A stretch of DNA of 64,000 bases from CAVQGM01 sp963712065 (lineage in GTDB: Bacteria > Actinomycetota > Acidimicrobiia > Acidimicrobiales > Acidimicrobilacustridaceae), in the NCBI GenBank assembly GCA_963712065.1, contig CAVQGM010000001.1:806001-870000 (forward strand), in the 5' to 3' direction. Of the stretch, positions 43,772-52,748 are shown one piece after another. The translations under genes and the position numbers were made by a program. The notes under the pieces are model-generated. The model had not been told where the DNA came from and searched no databases. It worked only from the letters and a program-made list of their open reading frames with translations. The first letter of the stretch is position 1; every line of letters starts with the position of its first letter.

Positions 43772-45301
43772 ATGACCGAGTCCGACCACCCCAACGACAT
43801 GCTCCGCCGCTGGGGCGACGAGCCCGCCATCGTCATGTCGGGATCGGGCCGGACGGTGAGCTACGCCGAGCTCGACGACCGGTCGACGCGCCTTGCTCGC
43901 GTCTTCGACGAGGCAGGCCTCGAGCCCGGCGACCATGTGGCGGTCATGCTGGGCAACCGACCCGAGTTCTTCGACGTGCTGTGGGCGGCGCTGCGCTCAG
44001 GTCTCTACCTCAGTCCGATCAACTGGCACCTCGGTCCGGAGGAGGCCGGGTACATCATCGGGGACTGCGACGCCAAGGTGTTCGTCACCTCGGCGGACCT
44101 CGGCGAGGTCGCAGCAGGCCTCGACGGGTACGGCGCGAACCTGACGGCGCGCCTGATGCTCGACGGCACGATCGACGGGTACGAGGACCTCGACGATGCC
44201 CTCGCCTCGGTCTCGGGCGAGCCGCGATCCGAGGAACGGGCCGGGACGTTCATGCTCTACTCCTCGGGCACGACCGGCTTCCCGAAGGGCATCGTCCAGA
44301 CGCTGCCCACCGCTGCGTTCGGTGAGGGACAGGACACGATCACGTTCCTGATGACCGGCCTGTACGGCGCGGACGAGTCCTCGACCTACCTGAGCCCGGC
44401 CCCGCTCTACCACTCCGCTCCGATCGGGTTCTGCTCAGCGGTCCACCGCTTCGGGGGAACCGCGCTGGTCATGGAGCGCTTCGACGCGGCCGATGCGCTC
44501 GCGGCCATCGAGCAGTACTCGGTCACCCACGCGCAGTTCGTGCCGACGCACTTCATCCGCATGCTGCGCCTCCCCGACGAGGTGCGCTCCGGGTACGACC
44601 TGTCGAGCCTCCGGACGGTGCTCCACGCGGCTGCGCCCTGTCCGGTCCCGGTGAAGCACCAGATGATCGAATGGTTGGGCCCGATCATCGAGGAGTTCTA
44701 CGCGGGATCCGAGGCGTTCGGGGTGACGCTCATCTCCTCGCAGGACTGGCTCGAGCATCCCGGGTCGGTCGGGCGGCCGGCGCTCGGCGCGGTCCACATC
44801 CTCGACGAGCACGGCGGCGACCTCCCGACCGGAGAGACGGGCCAGGTGTGGTTCGAGGCGACAACCCGCTTCGAGTACAACAAGGACCCCGACAAGACCA
44901 ACCGGGCACAGGACGAACGTGGCTGGGCCACCTACGGGGACATCGGACGGGTCGACGAGGACGGCTACCTGTACCTGACCGATCGGGCCTCGAACATGAT
45001 CATCTCGGGCGGGGTGAACATCTACCCCCAGGAGGCCGAGATGGTGCTGAGCGCGCACCCCGACGTCCACGACGTGGCCGTCCTCGGCGTGCCCGATGAC
45101 GAGATGGGCGAGCGGGTCAAGGCCTTCATCGAGCTGCGCGAGGGCGTCGGGGCCACCGACGCCAAGAAGGCCGAGCTGATCGACTACTGCCGCGAGCACC
45201 TGGCGCACTACAAGTGCCCGAAGGAGGCCGACTTCATCGACGAGCTCCCTCGCATGGAGAACGGCAAGCTCGTGAAGCGGAAGCTCCTGGAGCGCCCGTG
45301 A
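43772..45301 (+). CDS. AMP-dependent acyl-CoA synthetase/ligase, 509 aa
   Basis: ANL superfamily enzyme that activates a carboxylic acid as CoA thioester. P-loop MLYSSGTTGFPKGIVQ (about residue 170), YAGSEAFGVTLISSQDWL (A5), YGDIGRVDEDGYLYLTDRAS (A7), NMIISGGVNIYPQEAEMVL (A8) and the C-terminal catalytic Lys in LPRMENGKLVKRKL are all present. AGGAGGG precedes ATG 43772, about 50 bp after the dehydrogenase stop. The enzyme would activate the acid handled by the surrounding cluster; substrate class unknown (long-chain or cyclic acids fit best). Confidence 0.92.
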   Translation: MTESDHPNDMLRRWGDEPAIVMSGSGRTVSYAELDDRSTRLARVFDEAGLEPGDHVAVMLGNRPEFFDVLWAALRSGLYLSPINWHLGPEEAGYIIGDCDAKVFVTSADLGEVAAGLDGYGANLTARLMLDGTIDGYEDLDDALASVSGEPRSEERAGTFMLYSSGTTGFPKGIVQTLPTAAFGEGQDTITFLMTGLYGADESSTYLSPAPLYHSAPIGFCSAVHRFGGTALVMERFDAADALAAIEQYSVTHAQFVPTHFIRMLRLPDEVRSGYDLSSLRTVLHAAAPCPVPVKHQMIEWLGPIIEEFYAGSEAFGVTLISSQDWLEHPGSVGRPALGAVHILDEHGGDLPTGETGQVWFEATTRFEYNKDPDKTNRAQDERGWATYGDIGRVDEDGYLYLTDRASNMIISGGVNIYPQEAEMVLSAHPDVHDVAVLGVPDDEMGERVKAFIELREGVGATDAKKAELIDYCREHLAHYKCPKEADFIDELPRMENGKLVKRKLLERP

Positions 45302-45338
45302 CATCCACGACCGGACCGACGAACAGGAAGGCCACGTC

Positions 45339-46592
45339 ATGACCAGCACCGTGACCGCGGCATCGGGCTTCCGAGCCGATCGCCTCTTCACCGATCCTCG
45401 GAACTTCACCGACATGGCGACCTGGCACCGTGCTGCCGCCGAGCTGCGCCGAAACGGGCCCGTGCACCACTTCTCCGACGCCAGATACGGGGACTTCTGG
45501 GCCGTCACCCACCACGGTGCCCTGCTCGAGGTGAGCCGCCAACCCGAGATCTTCGCCAACACGAAGGATGCCGCGTTCATCGGTGGCGGCAAGGCCTCCT
45601 ACACCGAGATGCAGGCGGACCTGCCCTTCGAGGTCAAGACGCTGCTCAGCATGGACGGCGAGGAGCACACCAAGTACCGCAAGGTGGTCGTCGACTGGTT
45701 CAAGCCATCAGCCATCCGCCGGCTGCAGATCGCGGTCGACGAGCTCGTCTCGGAGTCGATGGACGATCTGCGCGAACGCGGCGGCGAGATCGACTTCGCC
45801 ACCGATATCGCCTTGCCGCTACCCCTCCGGGTGATCATGGAGATGCTCGGTGTTCCGAGGGCCGACGAGCCACTCATGCTGAAGCTCACCCAGGAGATGT
45901 TCAGCGCCGCGGACCCCGAGCTGGGAGCGGGCAACGCGTTCGAGGCGATGGGCGAGATGGTCACGTACTTCCTGGATCTCGTCGCCGCCCGACGGGCGGA
46001 GCCCACCGAGGACCTCACCTCCGCCATCGCCAACGCCACCATCGACGACGAGCCGATCGACATGGTCGCCATGATGGGCCTCTTCGCCGTGCTGGCATCC
46101 GCCGGACACGACACCACCTCCTTCGCGATGTCGGGCGGGGTCGAGGAGCTCACACGGCACGCGGAGGAGTTCCAACGCCTGCGAGACGATCCCTCCCTCG
46201 CCCAGAACGGCGCCCACGAGGTCGTGCGCATCACCAGCCCGGTCCGCCATTTCACGCGCCTCGTCACGAGTGACGTCGAGGTCGCCGGCCACGAGTTCCA
46301 CGAGGGCGACCGCGTCCTGCTCTCGTACCCCAGCGCCAACAGGGACGAGACGGTGTTCGGTGACCCCGACCGGCTCGACGTGGGACGGCCCAACGCCAGC
46401 CACCAGGTCGGCTGGGGGCACGGACCGCACTACTGCCTCGGCGCCCGCCTGGCCCAGATGGAGATCACCGCGCTACTCGGAGGTCTCGCCCGCGAGGTCG
46501 AATCGCTCGAGCCCGCCGGCGACGCCGCATGGACCACCGGTCACTTCGTCAGCGGCGTGAAGCACCTCCCAGTGCGTTGTCAGCTGGCGTGA
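45339..46592 (+). CDS. Cytochrome P450, 417 aa
   Basis: Second soluble P450 of the island. I-helix LASAGHDTTSFAMSGGVEEL (about residue 255), ExxR in GAHEVVRITSPVRHFTR, and heme loop VGWGHGPHYCLGARLAQME (Cys about 366). The MDGEEHTKYRKVVVDWFKPS helix and PSANRDETVFGDPDRLDV are typical CYP125/CYP108-like features. It differs clearly from the P450 at 41098-42366, so the two are not a recent duplication. Rightward in an operon with the CoA ligase (37 bp gap). Its end overlaps the convergent TetR gene by 13 bp. No ferredoxin or reductase gene is nearby. Confidence 0.9.
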   Translation: MTSTVTAASGFRADRLFTDPRNFTDMATWHRAAAELRRNGPVHHFSDARYGDFWAVTHHGALLEVSRQPEIFANTKDAAFIGGGKASYTEMQADLPFEVKTLLSMDGEEHTKYRKVVVDWFKPSAIRRLQIAVDELVSESMDDLRERGGEIDFATDIALPLPLRVIMEMLGVPRADEPLMLKLTQEMFSAADPELGAGNAFEAMGEMVTYFLDLVAARRAEPTEDLTSAIANATIDDEPIDMVAMMGLFAVLASAGHDTTSFAMSGGVEELTRHAEEFQRLRDDPSLAQNGAHEVVRITSPVRHFTRLVTSDVEVAGHEFHEGDRVLLSYPSANRDETVFGDPDRLDVGRPNASHQVGWGHGPHYCLGARLAQMEITALLGGLAREVESLEPAGDAAWTTGHFVSGVKHLPVRCQLA

Positions 46593-47221
46593 TCGGCGGG
46601 CTGCCAGTCTAGGTGGAGCAGTGACCGGGTGAGCTCGCGCATCGTGGCACTGAACGCCGAGACGAGCTGGGGATCACGCGGGTCGTAGGTGCCCTGGCCC
46701 GAGAACCCCGGTGGGCCGACGAAATAGAAGCAGATCGCCCCGACGATGATGTTGGCGACCATCACCGGGTCGACCTCGGGGTCCTCGGACTGCGACGCGA
46801 ACGCGGCCATGACGCCGGCGGCGTTGGAGGCGGCCTGGGCCTCGATGATCTCCCTGGCGTCTCCCGAGGGCGACGCGGCCTCGCGCAACAGCAGGCGCGG
46901 GGCGTTGGGATGCTCGGCCGCGTAGCGCACGATTGCGTCGACGGCGGCTTCCAGGCGAACGCCAACGGACTGGGGTCGCTCGAGCATCTCGCTCAGCTCG
47001 GCCAGCAGGGGGCTGAAGATCCGTTCCAGCGTCGCCTCGTAGAGCGTTCGCTTCGACGGGAAGTGGTAGAGGATCGCCGTCCCCTGGATGCCCGCCCGCT
47101 CCCCGATCGCGTCGAGCGACGAACCCTCATAGCCCAGGGAGGAGAACAGCTCCTCGGCCGCGTCGAGGATGGCCTTCCTGGTGCGCTCGGACTTGGTGGT
47201 GGCACGAGCCGGCGTTTGCAT
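46580..47221 (-). CDS. TetR/AcrR family transcriptional regulator, 213 aa
   Basis: One-component repressor. The DNA-binding part (about residues 10-60) reads SERTRKAILDAAEELFSSLG, then LDAIGERAGIQGTAILYHF and the PSKRTLYEATLERIF linker helix. The C-terminal two-thirds forms the ligand-binding helical bundle (VGAICFYFVGPPGFSG). It is the last gene of the leftward operon with amidohydrolase and hydratase, only 18 bp after the latter, and so is probably autoregulated through the operator at 49427-49444. A CoA thioester from the pathway is a likely ligand; this is inference. Confidence 0.92.
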   Translation of the reverse strand: MQTPARATTKSERTRKAILDAAEELFSSLGYEGSSLDAIGERAGIQGTAILYHFPSKRTLYEATLERIFSPLLAELSEMLERPQSVGVRLEAAVDAIVRYAAEHPNAPRLLLREAASPSGDAREIIEAQAASNAAGVMAAFASQSEDPEVDPVMVANIIVGAICFYFVGPPGFSGQGTYDPRDPQLVSAFSATMRELTRSLLHLDWQPADHAS

Positions 47222-47239
47222 GTGCTCAGTGTGGGCGGG

Positions 47240-48130
47240 TCAGGAGCCTCCGGCCAAACGGCCGTCGGGCTGCCCCACACTCGTCGTGCCGTCGCCGAAG
47301 GGCTCGTCACGACGGCGGAGCACCTCGCGCAGCCCGAGATCGCGGACGCTGCGGCCGAAGCCACGCACCGCCTCGGCGCGGTGCGCCCGGGCGTCGGTCT
47401 CCGCGGCAAGACGCTGGAGCACCTGCGCGCCCATCAGCTCCATCCCGAGGTTGATGATCCGCTTGTTCGCGGCGAGCAGGTCGGTGTCGATCAGCGCGAA
47501 CCGGTCCGCGATGCCCTCCACCTCGTCCTCGAGCAGCTCCGCCGGCACCGACTTCATTGCAAGGCCGATCGTCGCGGCGTCCGCGCCCGTCACCGTGTCG
47601 CCGGTGAGTTGGAGACGCTTGGCCCATTGGGGGCCGCAGTTGTAGAGCCAGAGGTTGTTCGGTAGGGCGCCCATGCTGCGGGCGGCGGGGAACCCCATAC
47701 GCGCATCCGCTGCGATCACGACCAGGTCACAGACCATGGCGAGGTCGGTCCCCCCGGCGAGGCAGTTCCCGTGGACCTGGGCGATCGTCGGCTTGTGCAT
47801 CTCCCACAGCGCGCGGATGCGGCGGTTGTTGCGCTCCATGAGCCAGACGTCGTCGTCGAAGCTACGGCCGGTTCGCTGGCCTTCGGCTGGCCTGCGGCCG
47901 AGCTTCGTGAGGTCGTACCCAGAGCAGAACGAGGGTCCGTCACCGCGCAGGATCAGGCAGTGCACGCTCGTGTCGTCGTCGGCCCGCCACGCAGCGTCCT
48001 CCAGCTCGGTGAGCATGCGGTCGGTGATGGCGTTGTGGGTATCGGCGAGCGCGAGAGTCACTCGGGCGCGGCCGTCGGCCACCTCGTAGCGGATGGCCGA
48101 GTACTCCTCCGGCGACAGGGACCCGGTCAC
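47240..48130 (-). CDS. Enoyl-CoA hydratase/isomerase family protein, 296 aa
   Basis: Crotonase-fold protein. The first oxyanion segment is GDGPSFCSGYDLTKLG (about residue 70), the second VHGNCLAGGTDLAMVCDLVV (about 130). The next loop, ARMGFPAARSMGALPNNLW, lacks the two glutamates of a true hydratase, so it may be an isomerase, hydrolase or another activity. It is longer than a basic hydratase by about 30 residues at the C-terminus. Sits between the amidohydrolase (83 bp upstream) and TetR (18 bp downstream) on the minus strand. Confidence 0.88.
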   Translation of the reverse strand: MTGSLSPEEYSAIRYEVADGRARVTLALADTHNAITDRMLTELEDAAWRADDDTSVHCLILRGDGPSFCSGYDLTKLGRRPAEGQRTGRSFDDDVWLMERNNRRIRALWEMHKPTIAQVHGNCLAGGTDLAMVCDLVVIAADARMGFPAARSMGALPNNLWLYNCGPQWAKRLQLTGDTVTGADAATIGLAMKSVPAELLEDEVEGIADRFALIDTDLLAANKRIINLGMELMGAQVLQRLAAETDARAHRAEAVRGFGRSVRDLGLREVLRRRDEPFGDGTTSVGQPDGRLAGGS

Positions 48131-48213
48131 GCCGGCGGCCCCGGGTCGGGCTCATGGGTCACGAGGCCCGTCGGGCAGGTCGACGGATGCGCTGGCTGCA
48201 CGGCGGTGGGCGA

Positions 48214-49407
48214 TCAGGCGGCGACGGTGACGCCGGTGAGCTCGGCGGCGTTGTCGTGCACGATGCGGCGCTGATCGGCCTCGGGGAGATGGCTGATCTC
48301 GTCGAAGACCTGCGCCGGGTACTCGAGCCCTTCCATGTGGGGGAAGTCGGAGCCGAACAGCACGCGGTCTACGCCCATGAACTCGACGACGTCGTCGATG
48401 CGGTCCTCCCAGAAGGGGTTGATCCAGACGTGTCGCTTGAAGATCTCGACCGGGTCGTCCTGGAACCACTTCGGGTACCGGTCACGGGTGGAGGCGAGCA
48501 CGCGGAACAGATCGTGGAGGTACACGGCCCCGTTCTCGACCGAGGCCACCCGGACACCGGGGAACCGCTCGAACACCCGATCGAAGCACAGGGCGGTGAG
48601 CCAGTCGAGGATGGCCCGCTCCAGCTTGTAGATCGCCACCGACGGGCGGGCGCCGCCGCCCAGCGCTTCAGCGCTGCCCGAGCCCGCCGGGTAGCCGTTC
48701 GTCCCGTAGCCCGAGTTCCCTGCGTGGGCCACGACGACCAGGCCGGCCTCGCCGACGCGAGCCCAGAACGCGTCGAAGTCCTCGGCGCCGGGAGACCGTT
48801 GGCCGTCGGCGGTCGTGACCGGCGCGGGCCGCATGACCACCAGCCGCGCACCGCGCTCGATGGCCCAGTCCAGCTCATCACATGCCGCTGCGGGGTCGGC
48901 GAGCGTCATGTAGGGCGCGGCGAAGATCCGGTTCTGGTAGGCGAACCCCCAGTCCTCCTCCAGCCACCGGTTGAAGCCCCGGTGCGCGGCGGTGACCGCC
49001 TCGATGTCGTGCTTCAGCGGCTCCTCGTAGTGGATGCCGGCCGTCGGGAAGAACCACGCGGCCTCGACGCCCTGCTCGTCCATCATCGCCAACCGGGCAT
49101 CGCGGTCCTGGTACGCCGCGGGCAGGGGTTCGAGGTTCGAGCGCATGAGGTCCATGAAGCGCTTCCCCTCGGGATTGCCCTTGTAGTAGGTGCGCAACAC
49201 GCCGGGCTTGGAGATCGGGTCGAACGTCGGGTTCGGAACCTGGTAGTCGATCTTGCCGCGGACCACCTGACGCTTGTGCCCGTTCTCGAGCTGCACCCAC
49301 TGCACGCAACGGGGCTGGAGGTGCTTCGGCACATGTCGCAGGAAGGCGTCGTGGGCCTCGTAGTAGTGATTGTCGGCGTCGAAGAGCGGTCCGTCGTAGC
49401 GATCCAT
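48214..49407 (-). CDS. Amidohydrolase family 2 protein, 397 aa
   Basis: TIM-barrel metal-dependent hydrolase/decarboxylase (amidohydrolase_2, PF04909 type). It begins DGPLFDADNHYYEAHDAF, where the usual D-x-H metal motif is D-N-H. Further metal ligands: VVVAHAGNSGY (His), and VLFGSDFPHMEGLEYPAQVF (Asp). Members split C-C or C-N bonds, such as decarboxylation of aromatic or cyclic acids. ATG at 49407. First gene of the leftward operon; a palindromic operator lies 20 bp upstream, shared with the divergent solute-binding protein gene. Confidence 0.9.
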   Translation of the reverse strand: MDRYDGPLFDADNHYYEAHDAFLRHVPKHLQPRCVQWVQLENGHKRQVVRGKIDYQVPNPTFDPISKPGVLRTYYKGNPEGKRFMDLMRSNLEPLPAAYQDRDARLAMMDEQGVEAAWFFPTAGIHYEEPLKHDIEAVTAAHRGFNRWLEEDWGFAYQNRIFAAPYMTLADPAAACDELDWAIERGARLVVMRPAPVTTADGQRSPGAEDFDAFWARVGEAGLVVVAHAGNSGYGTNGYPAGSGSAEALGGGARPSVAIYKLERAILDWLTALCFDRVFERFPGVRVASVENGAVYLHDLFRVLASTRDRYPKWFQDDPVEIFKRHVWINPFWEDRIDDVVEFMGVDRVLFGSDFPHMEGLEYPAQVFDEISHLPEADQRRIVHDNAAELTGVTVAA

Positions 49408-49426
49408 CGTCTTCCTCCTCAGTGCT

Positions 49427-49444
49427 TTTGAGCCTATACTCAAA
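49427..49444. promoter_or_regulatory. TetR-type operator copy 2: TTTGAG-n6-CTCAAA
   Basis: TTTGAGCCTATACTCAAA between the divergent amidohydrolase (start 49407) and solute-binding protein (start 49471). The TGAG/CTCA arms have the same 6-bp spacing as the operator at 42447-42460, and the two also share the CTTTTGAG left flank. It is the second site of what looks like one regulon. Confidence 0.7.
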
Positions 49445-49470
49445 TTTACGAGCCGTCGAGAGGGGTCGGG

Positions 49471-51117
49471 ATGAGCGACGAGTGGGGGGCCGTGCGTCGA
49501 AGGGCGCGAGCGCGCGGGCTCATGGCAACGCTGCTCGTCCTCCTGGTCCTGGTGAGCTGCTCCGGCGAAGGCAACGACGCCGCATCGACATCGGAACCCC
49601 CCGAGCCGACCGCCGGCGGGACGCTTCGCATCGGGCTCGACGTCGAAACCTCGGGCTACAACCCCTCGGCGGATCAGTGGTTCAGCTCGGGCTACCTGGT
49701 CGCCGCGGCGGTCTACGACCGGCTGATGGCCTACGACGAGAACGGCCAGGTCCGCCCCTACCTGGCGGCGTCCATGGAGTCGAACGAGGACTTCACCGAG
49801 TGGTCCATCGGCCTGCGACCCGACGTGCGCTTCCACGACGGCACCCCCCTGGACGCCGCCGCGGTCAAGGCGAACCTCGACGCCTCCAAAGCATCGGCGC
49901 TGGTCTCCCAGGTGTTCTTGCCCGTGGAGTCCGTCGATGTCGTCGACGACCTGACCGTGCTGGTGACCATGAACCGACCCTGGTCGACCTTCCCCCACGC
50001 CCTCACGTTCCAGCCCGGGTACATGGCGGCGCCGGCCACGCTCGAGGATCCCCAGGGGGGTCAGCATCCGATCGGCACCGGGCCCTTCGTGTTCGAGGGC
50101 TGGGTGCGCGACTCCCAGCTGGACGTGTCGAGGAACGAGGACTACTGGCGTGAGGGTCTCCCGCTGCTGGACGGGATCGAGTTCCAGATCCTCGCCGATC
50201 CAAGCACCAGGACCGCCGCGCTCGAGGCCGGCGACATCGACCTGATCGAGTCGCGAGATGCCAGGACCCTCGCTGACTTCGAAGCCCGGGAGGACGACGG
50301 CGAGCCGTTCCACGTCTACGTGCACCAAGCAGGCGAGTCGACCGAGCACGTCATCTTCTTCAACACCGCCGCACCGCCCTTCGACGACCCCGCCGCCCGC
50401 CAGGCCGTGATCGCGGCGATCGATGACGAGGCGATCAGCGAGACCCTCTACGACGGACGCTTCCCGCCGGCGAACGGCCCCTTCGAGACAGACTCACCGT
50501 GGTATCGGGATGTCGGGTTCCAGGGGTACGACCCCGACCTCGCTCGGAGGCTCGCCACGGAGTACCAGGCCGACACAGGCAAGCAGCTCTCCTTCTCCCT
50601 GCTCACCACCCCTGACTCGGACGCGAGCGCGCTGGCGCAGCTGCTCGAGCAGATGATGCGCGAGGTCGGCATCGACATGGCCATCGAGTCCGTCGAAGCT
50701 GCCTTGGTCATCGTCAGGGGCCTCACCGGAGACTACGAGGCCGGCGTGATAGGTCAGCTGTGGGGCTCGCAGCACCCCGACCGCGAGTACATGCTGCTCC
50801 ACGGCGACAACGCCTATCCCGTCGGCAGCCTCGCGACGAACTTCACCCGATTCGTGAGCGACCAGCTGGACGCGGGACTCGACGGGGCCCGCGAGACGGA
50901 CGACCCCGAGGAGCAGGCCGACGGGTGGGAGATGGTCCAGCAGGCGCTCGCCGACGACTTCGTCATGGCCTTCCTGGTGCACGACGAGGTCGGCGACATC
51001 GCGTCGGCGAACGTGCAGGACGTGACCGAGTGGACCTTCCCCGACGGAACGCCGGGCCTCCCACAGGAGGGAACCCTGCTCTCTCTCGATCAGATCTGGC
51101 TGGATCGATCCGGCTGA
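49471..51117 (+). CDS. Peptide/opine/nickel-type ABC transporter solute-binding lipoprotein (family 5), 548 aa
   Basis: Secreted lipoprotein: hydrophobic signal LMATLLVLLVLVSC with the lipid-anchor Cys at residue 30. Mature part follows SBP_bac_5: GGTLRIGLDVETSGYNPSAD, YDRLMAYDENGQVRPYLAAS, FHDGTPLDAAAVKANLDAS, HPIGTGPFVFEGWVRDSQL and FFNTAAPPFDDPAARQAVIA. Family 5 proteins bind peptides and other amphiphilic compounds. No permease or ATPase genes follow; a truncated hydratase gene begins 1 bp after the stop. Under the operator at 49427-49444, so likely brings in the substrate for the catabolic island. Confidence 0.9.
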   Translation: MSDEWGAVRRRARARGLMATLLVLLVLVSCSGEGNDAASTSEPPEPTAGGTLRIGLDVETSGYNPSADQWFSSGYLVAAAVYDRLMAYDENGQVRPYLAASMESNEDFTEWSIGLRPDVRFHDGTPLDAAAVKANLDASKASALVSQVFLPVESVDVVDDLTVLVTMNRPWSTFPHALTFQPGYMAAPATLEDPQGGQHPIGTGPFVFEGWVRDSQLDVSRNEDYWREGLPLLDGIEFQILADPSTRTAALEAGDIDLIESRDARTLADFEAREDDGEPFHVYVHQAGESTEHVIFFNTAAPPFDDPAARQAVIAAIDDEAISETLYDGRFPPANGPFETDSPWYRDVGFQGYDPDLARRLATEYQADTGKQLSFSLLTTPDSDASALAQLLEQMMREVGIDMAIESVEAALVIVRGLTGDYEAGVIGQLWGSQHPDREYMLLHGDNAYPVGSLATNFTRFVSDQLDAGLDGARETDDPEEQADGWEMVQQALADDFVMAFLVHDEVGDIASANVQDVTEWTFPDGTPGLPQEGTLLSLDQIWLDRSG

Positions 51118-51118
51118 G

Positions 51119-51370
51119 ATGGCGGGAGATGACGTCGAAGCTGGGCTCCGGATCACGAGATCCGCAGGGATGCTCACGGTCACCCTCGATCGCCCGGGAC
51201 GACGCAACGCCCTCAGCGAGGAGATGATCAGGGAGCTCGCCAACCTCCTCGAGGATGCGTCGACGGACGAGTCGGTGCGCGTGGTCCTGTTGAGGGGCGA
51301 GGGCGATCACTTCTGCTCGGGCTTCGACCTTTCGGGCTCCCGGCGGTCCGAGGTGCCCGCCCGGGCTGTG
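51119..51370 (+). pseudogene. Enoyl-CoA hydratase, N-terminal fragment cut by an insertion sequence
   Basis: 84 codons of a crotonase-fold protein: LTVTLDRPGRRNALSEEMIR and VVLLRGEGDHFCSGFDLSGS, ending where the insertion sequence starts. The frame runs on for about 26 codons into the element. The remaining two-thirds of the gene is not found on the other side of the element, so a deletion or rearrangement accompanied the insertion. It begins 1 bp after the solute-binding protein stop, so it was the second gene of that operon. Confidence 0.85.
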
Positions 51371-51387
51371 GGGCTCAAGAACTCATC
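51371..51387. repeat. Left terminal inverted repeat of the insertion sequence
   Basis: GGGCTCAAGAACTCATC. Pairs with 52618-52634. The two differ only at position 15 (A/G). Marks the element's left edge inside the truncated hydratase gene. Confidence 0.8.
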
Positions 51388-51444
51388 CGTCCCGTGTTTC
51401 CAGGAGCTTCGGCGTGCTCAGCTGGCCGGTACCGTCCAGCCGTC

Positions 51445-52512
51445 ATGACCCTGTTCGGCCCCTTCACACGCCTCGTGATCAGCCGGCTGCGATGGTTCCT
51501 CGCGACCGGTGACACCCGTGACGCCGAGATCCTCGCCCTGCGCCACCAGCTCCAGGTCCTCCAACGCCAGATCAACCGGCCACAGTTCACCGACACCGAC
51601 CGGACCATCCTCGCCGTCCTCGGACGCGTGTTCGACCGCCGGCGTCTCGCGGAGGTGATGTTGATCGTGCAGCCTGCGACGGTGATCGGCTGGCACCGAC
51701 GACTTGTCACCCGACGGTGGACCCAACCACCCGGGCCCAAGCCTGGCCGCCCGCCAATCGGTCCCGAGCTCCGGCAGCTGATCGTGTGGATCGCCCGCGA
51801 GAACCCCACCTGGGGATACCGACGCGTCCACGGCGAGACCACACGCCTCGGACACCACCTCGCCGCGTCCAGCGTGTGGAACATCCTCCGCCGAGCTGGC
51901 ATCGACCCGGTGCGCGACCGGACCGGACCGAGCTGGATGGAGTTCATCCGCTCCCAGGCGGCCGCCGTGATCGCCACGGACTTCGCATGCATCGACACCG
52001 TGACGCTGCGACGGTTCTACATGCTGTTCGTCATCGAGATCGGAACCCGACGCGTCCACCTGGCCGGGATCACGACCAACCCGACCGGACCATGGACCAC
52101 CCAGACCGCACGGAACCTGCTGCTGGCATGGAACGACGATCACGAGTTCCGGTTCCTGATCCGCGACGGCGCCGGACAGTTCACCGCATCGTTCGACGAC
52201 GTCTTCGCCGGCTCCGGAATCACCGTGTTGCGGATCCCACCGCGAGCGCCCCGAGCGAACGCGTACGCAGAGCGGTGGGTCCGCACGCTTCGCCACGAGC
52301 TCCTCGACCGAACCCTCATCTGGAACCAGGCACACCTGCGCCGGCTGCTCGTCGCGTACATCGCCCACTACAACGATCATCGTCCGCACCGGGGCCGTGA
52401 CCAGCGCGCACCCACCGACACCAGCGACGTCGCGTCGATCCGGTCAGGCCAACGGATCCACCGACGCACCGTCTGCGGCGGACTCATCAACGAGTGCCGC
52501 ACCGCCGCCTGA
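51445..52512 (+). CDS. Integrase-core (DDE) transposase of the insertion sequence, 355 aa
   Basis: Retroviral-integrase-fold transposase. DDE residues can be read in AVIATDFACIDTVTL (first Asp), FLIRDGAGQFTASFDDVFAG (second Asp) and RAPRANAYAERWVRTLRHEL (Glu). The N-terminal part has a helical segment ALRHQLQVLQRQINRP and VIGWHRRLVTRRW, typical of single-ORF IS481/IS3-like transposases annotated as 'integrase core domain-containing'. C-terminus ends with GGLINECRTAA. ATG at 51445, 74 bp inside the left end. The gene looks intact and possibly active. Confidence 0.9.
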   Translation: MTLFGPFTRLVISRLRWFLATGDTRDAEILALRHQLQVLQRQINRPQFTDTDRTILAVLGRVFDRRRLAEVMLIVQPATVIGWHRRLVTRRWTQPPGPKPGRPPIGPELRQLIVWIARENPTWGYRRVHGETTRLGHHLAASSVWNILRRAGIDPVRDRTGPSWMEFIRSQAAAVIATDFACIDTVTLRRFYMLFVIEIGTRRVHLAGITTNPTGPWTTQTARNLLLAWNDDHEFRFLIRDGAGQFTASFDDVFAGSGITVLRIPPRAPRANAYAERWVRTLRHELLDRTLIWNQAHLRRLLVAYIAHYNDHRPHRGRDQRAPTDTSDVASIRSGQRIHRRTVCGGLINECRTAA

Positions 52513-52617
52513 ACGACTCTCTCGACCACCTCGACTGCTCGCGACAGCCGATTCGACGCGCCCTACTGCGAGCCCGAACACCACCCGCCAGCAGCACAGA
52601 CCCCAACGACGCCCGCC

Positions 52618-52634
52618 GACGAGTTCTTGAGCCC
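52618..52634. repeat. Right terminal inverted repeat of the insertion sequence
   Basis: Reverse complement reads GGGCTCAAGAACTCGTC; 16 of 17 bases match the left end. Lies 105 bp after the transposase stop. Confidence 0.8.
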
Positions 52635-52748
52635 TTCAAGCTCCGCCGCGCCCGATGTCGACGTTCAGCTCGAGTCGCCGAGACGAGACCGCTCGATCGG
52701 CTCCACCGATGAGATCTCGGCACCTACAGGGTGGCGTCCACGTGGTGA

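Larger units (their letters stand above)
51371..52634 (+). mobile_element. Insertion sequence, 1264 bp, with inverted ends and one transposase
   Basis: Bounded by imperfect terminal inverted repeats: GGGCTCAAGAACTCATC at 51371-51387 and its reverse complement with one change at 52618-52634 (16 of 17 match). It contains one transposase gene from 51445. No direct target duplication is seen at the flanks, which fits a rearranged insertion site. The element interrupts an enoyl-CoA hydratase gene on the left and lies 114 bp from the last gene of the giant-protein operon on the right. Confidence 0.85.
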
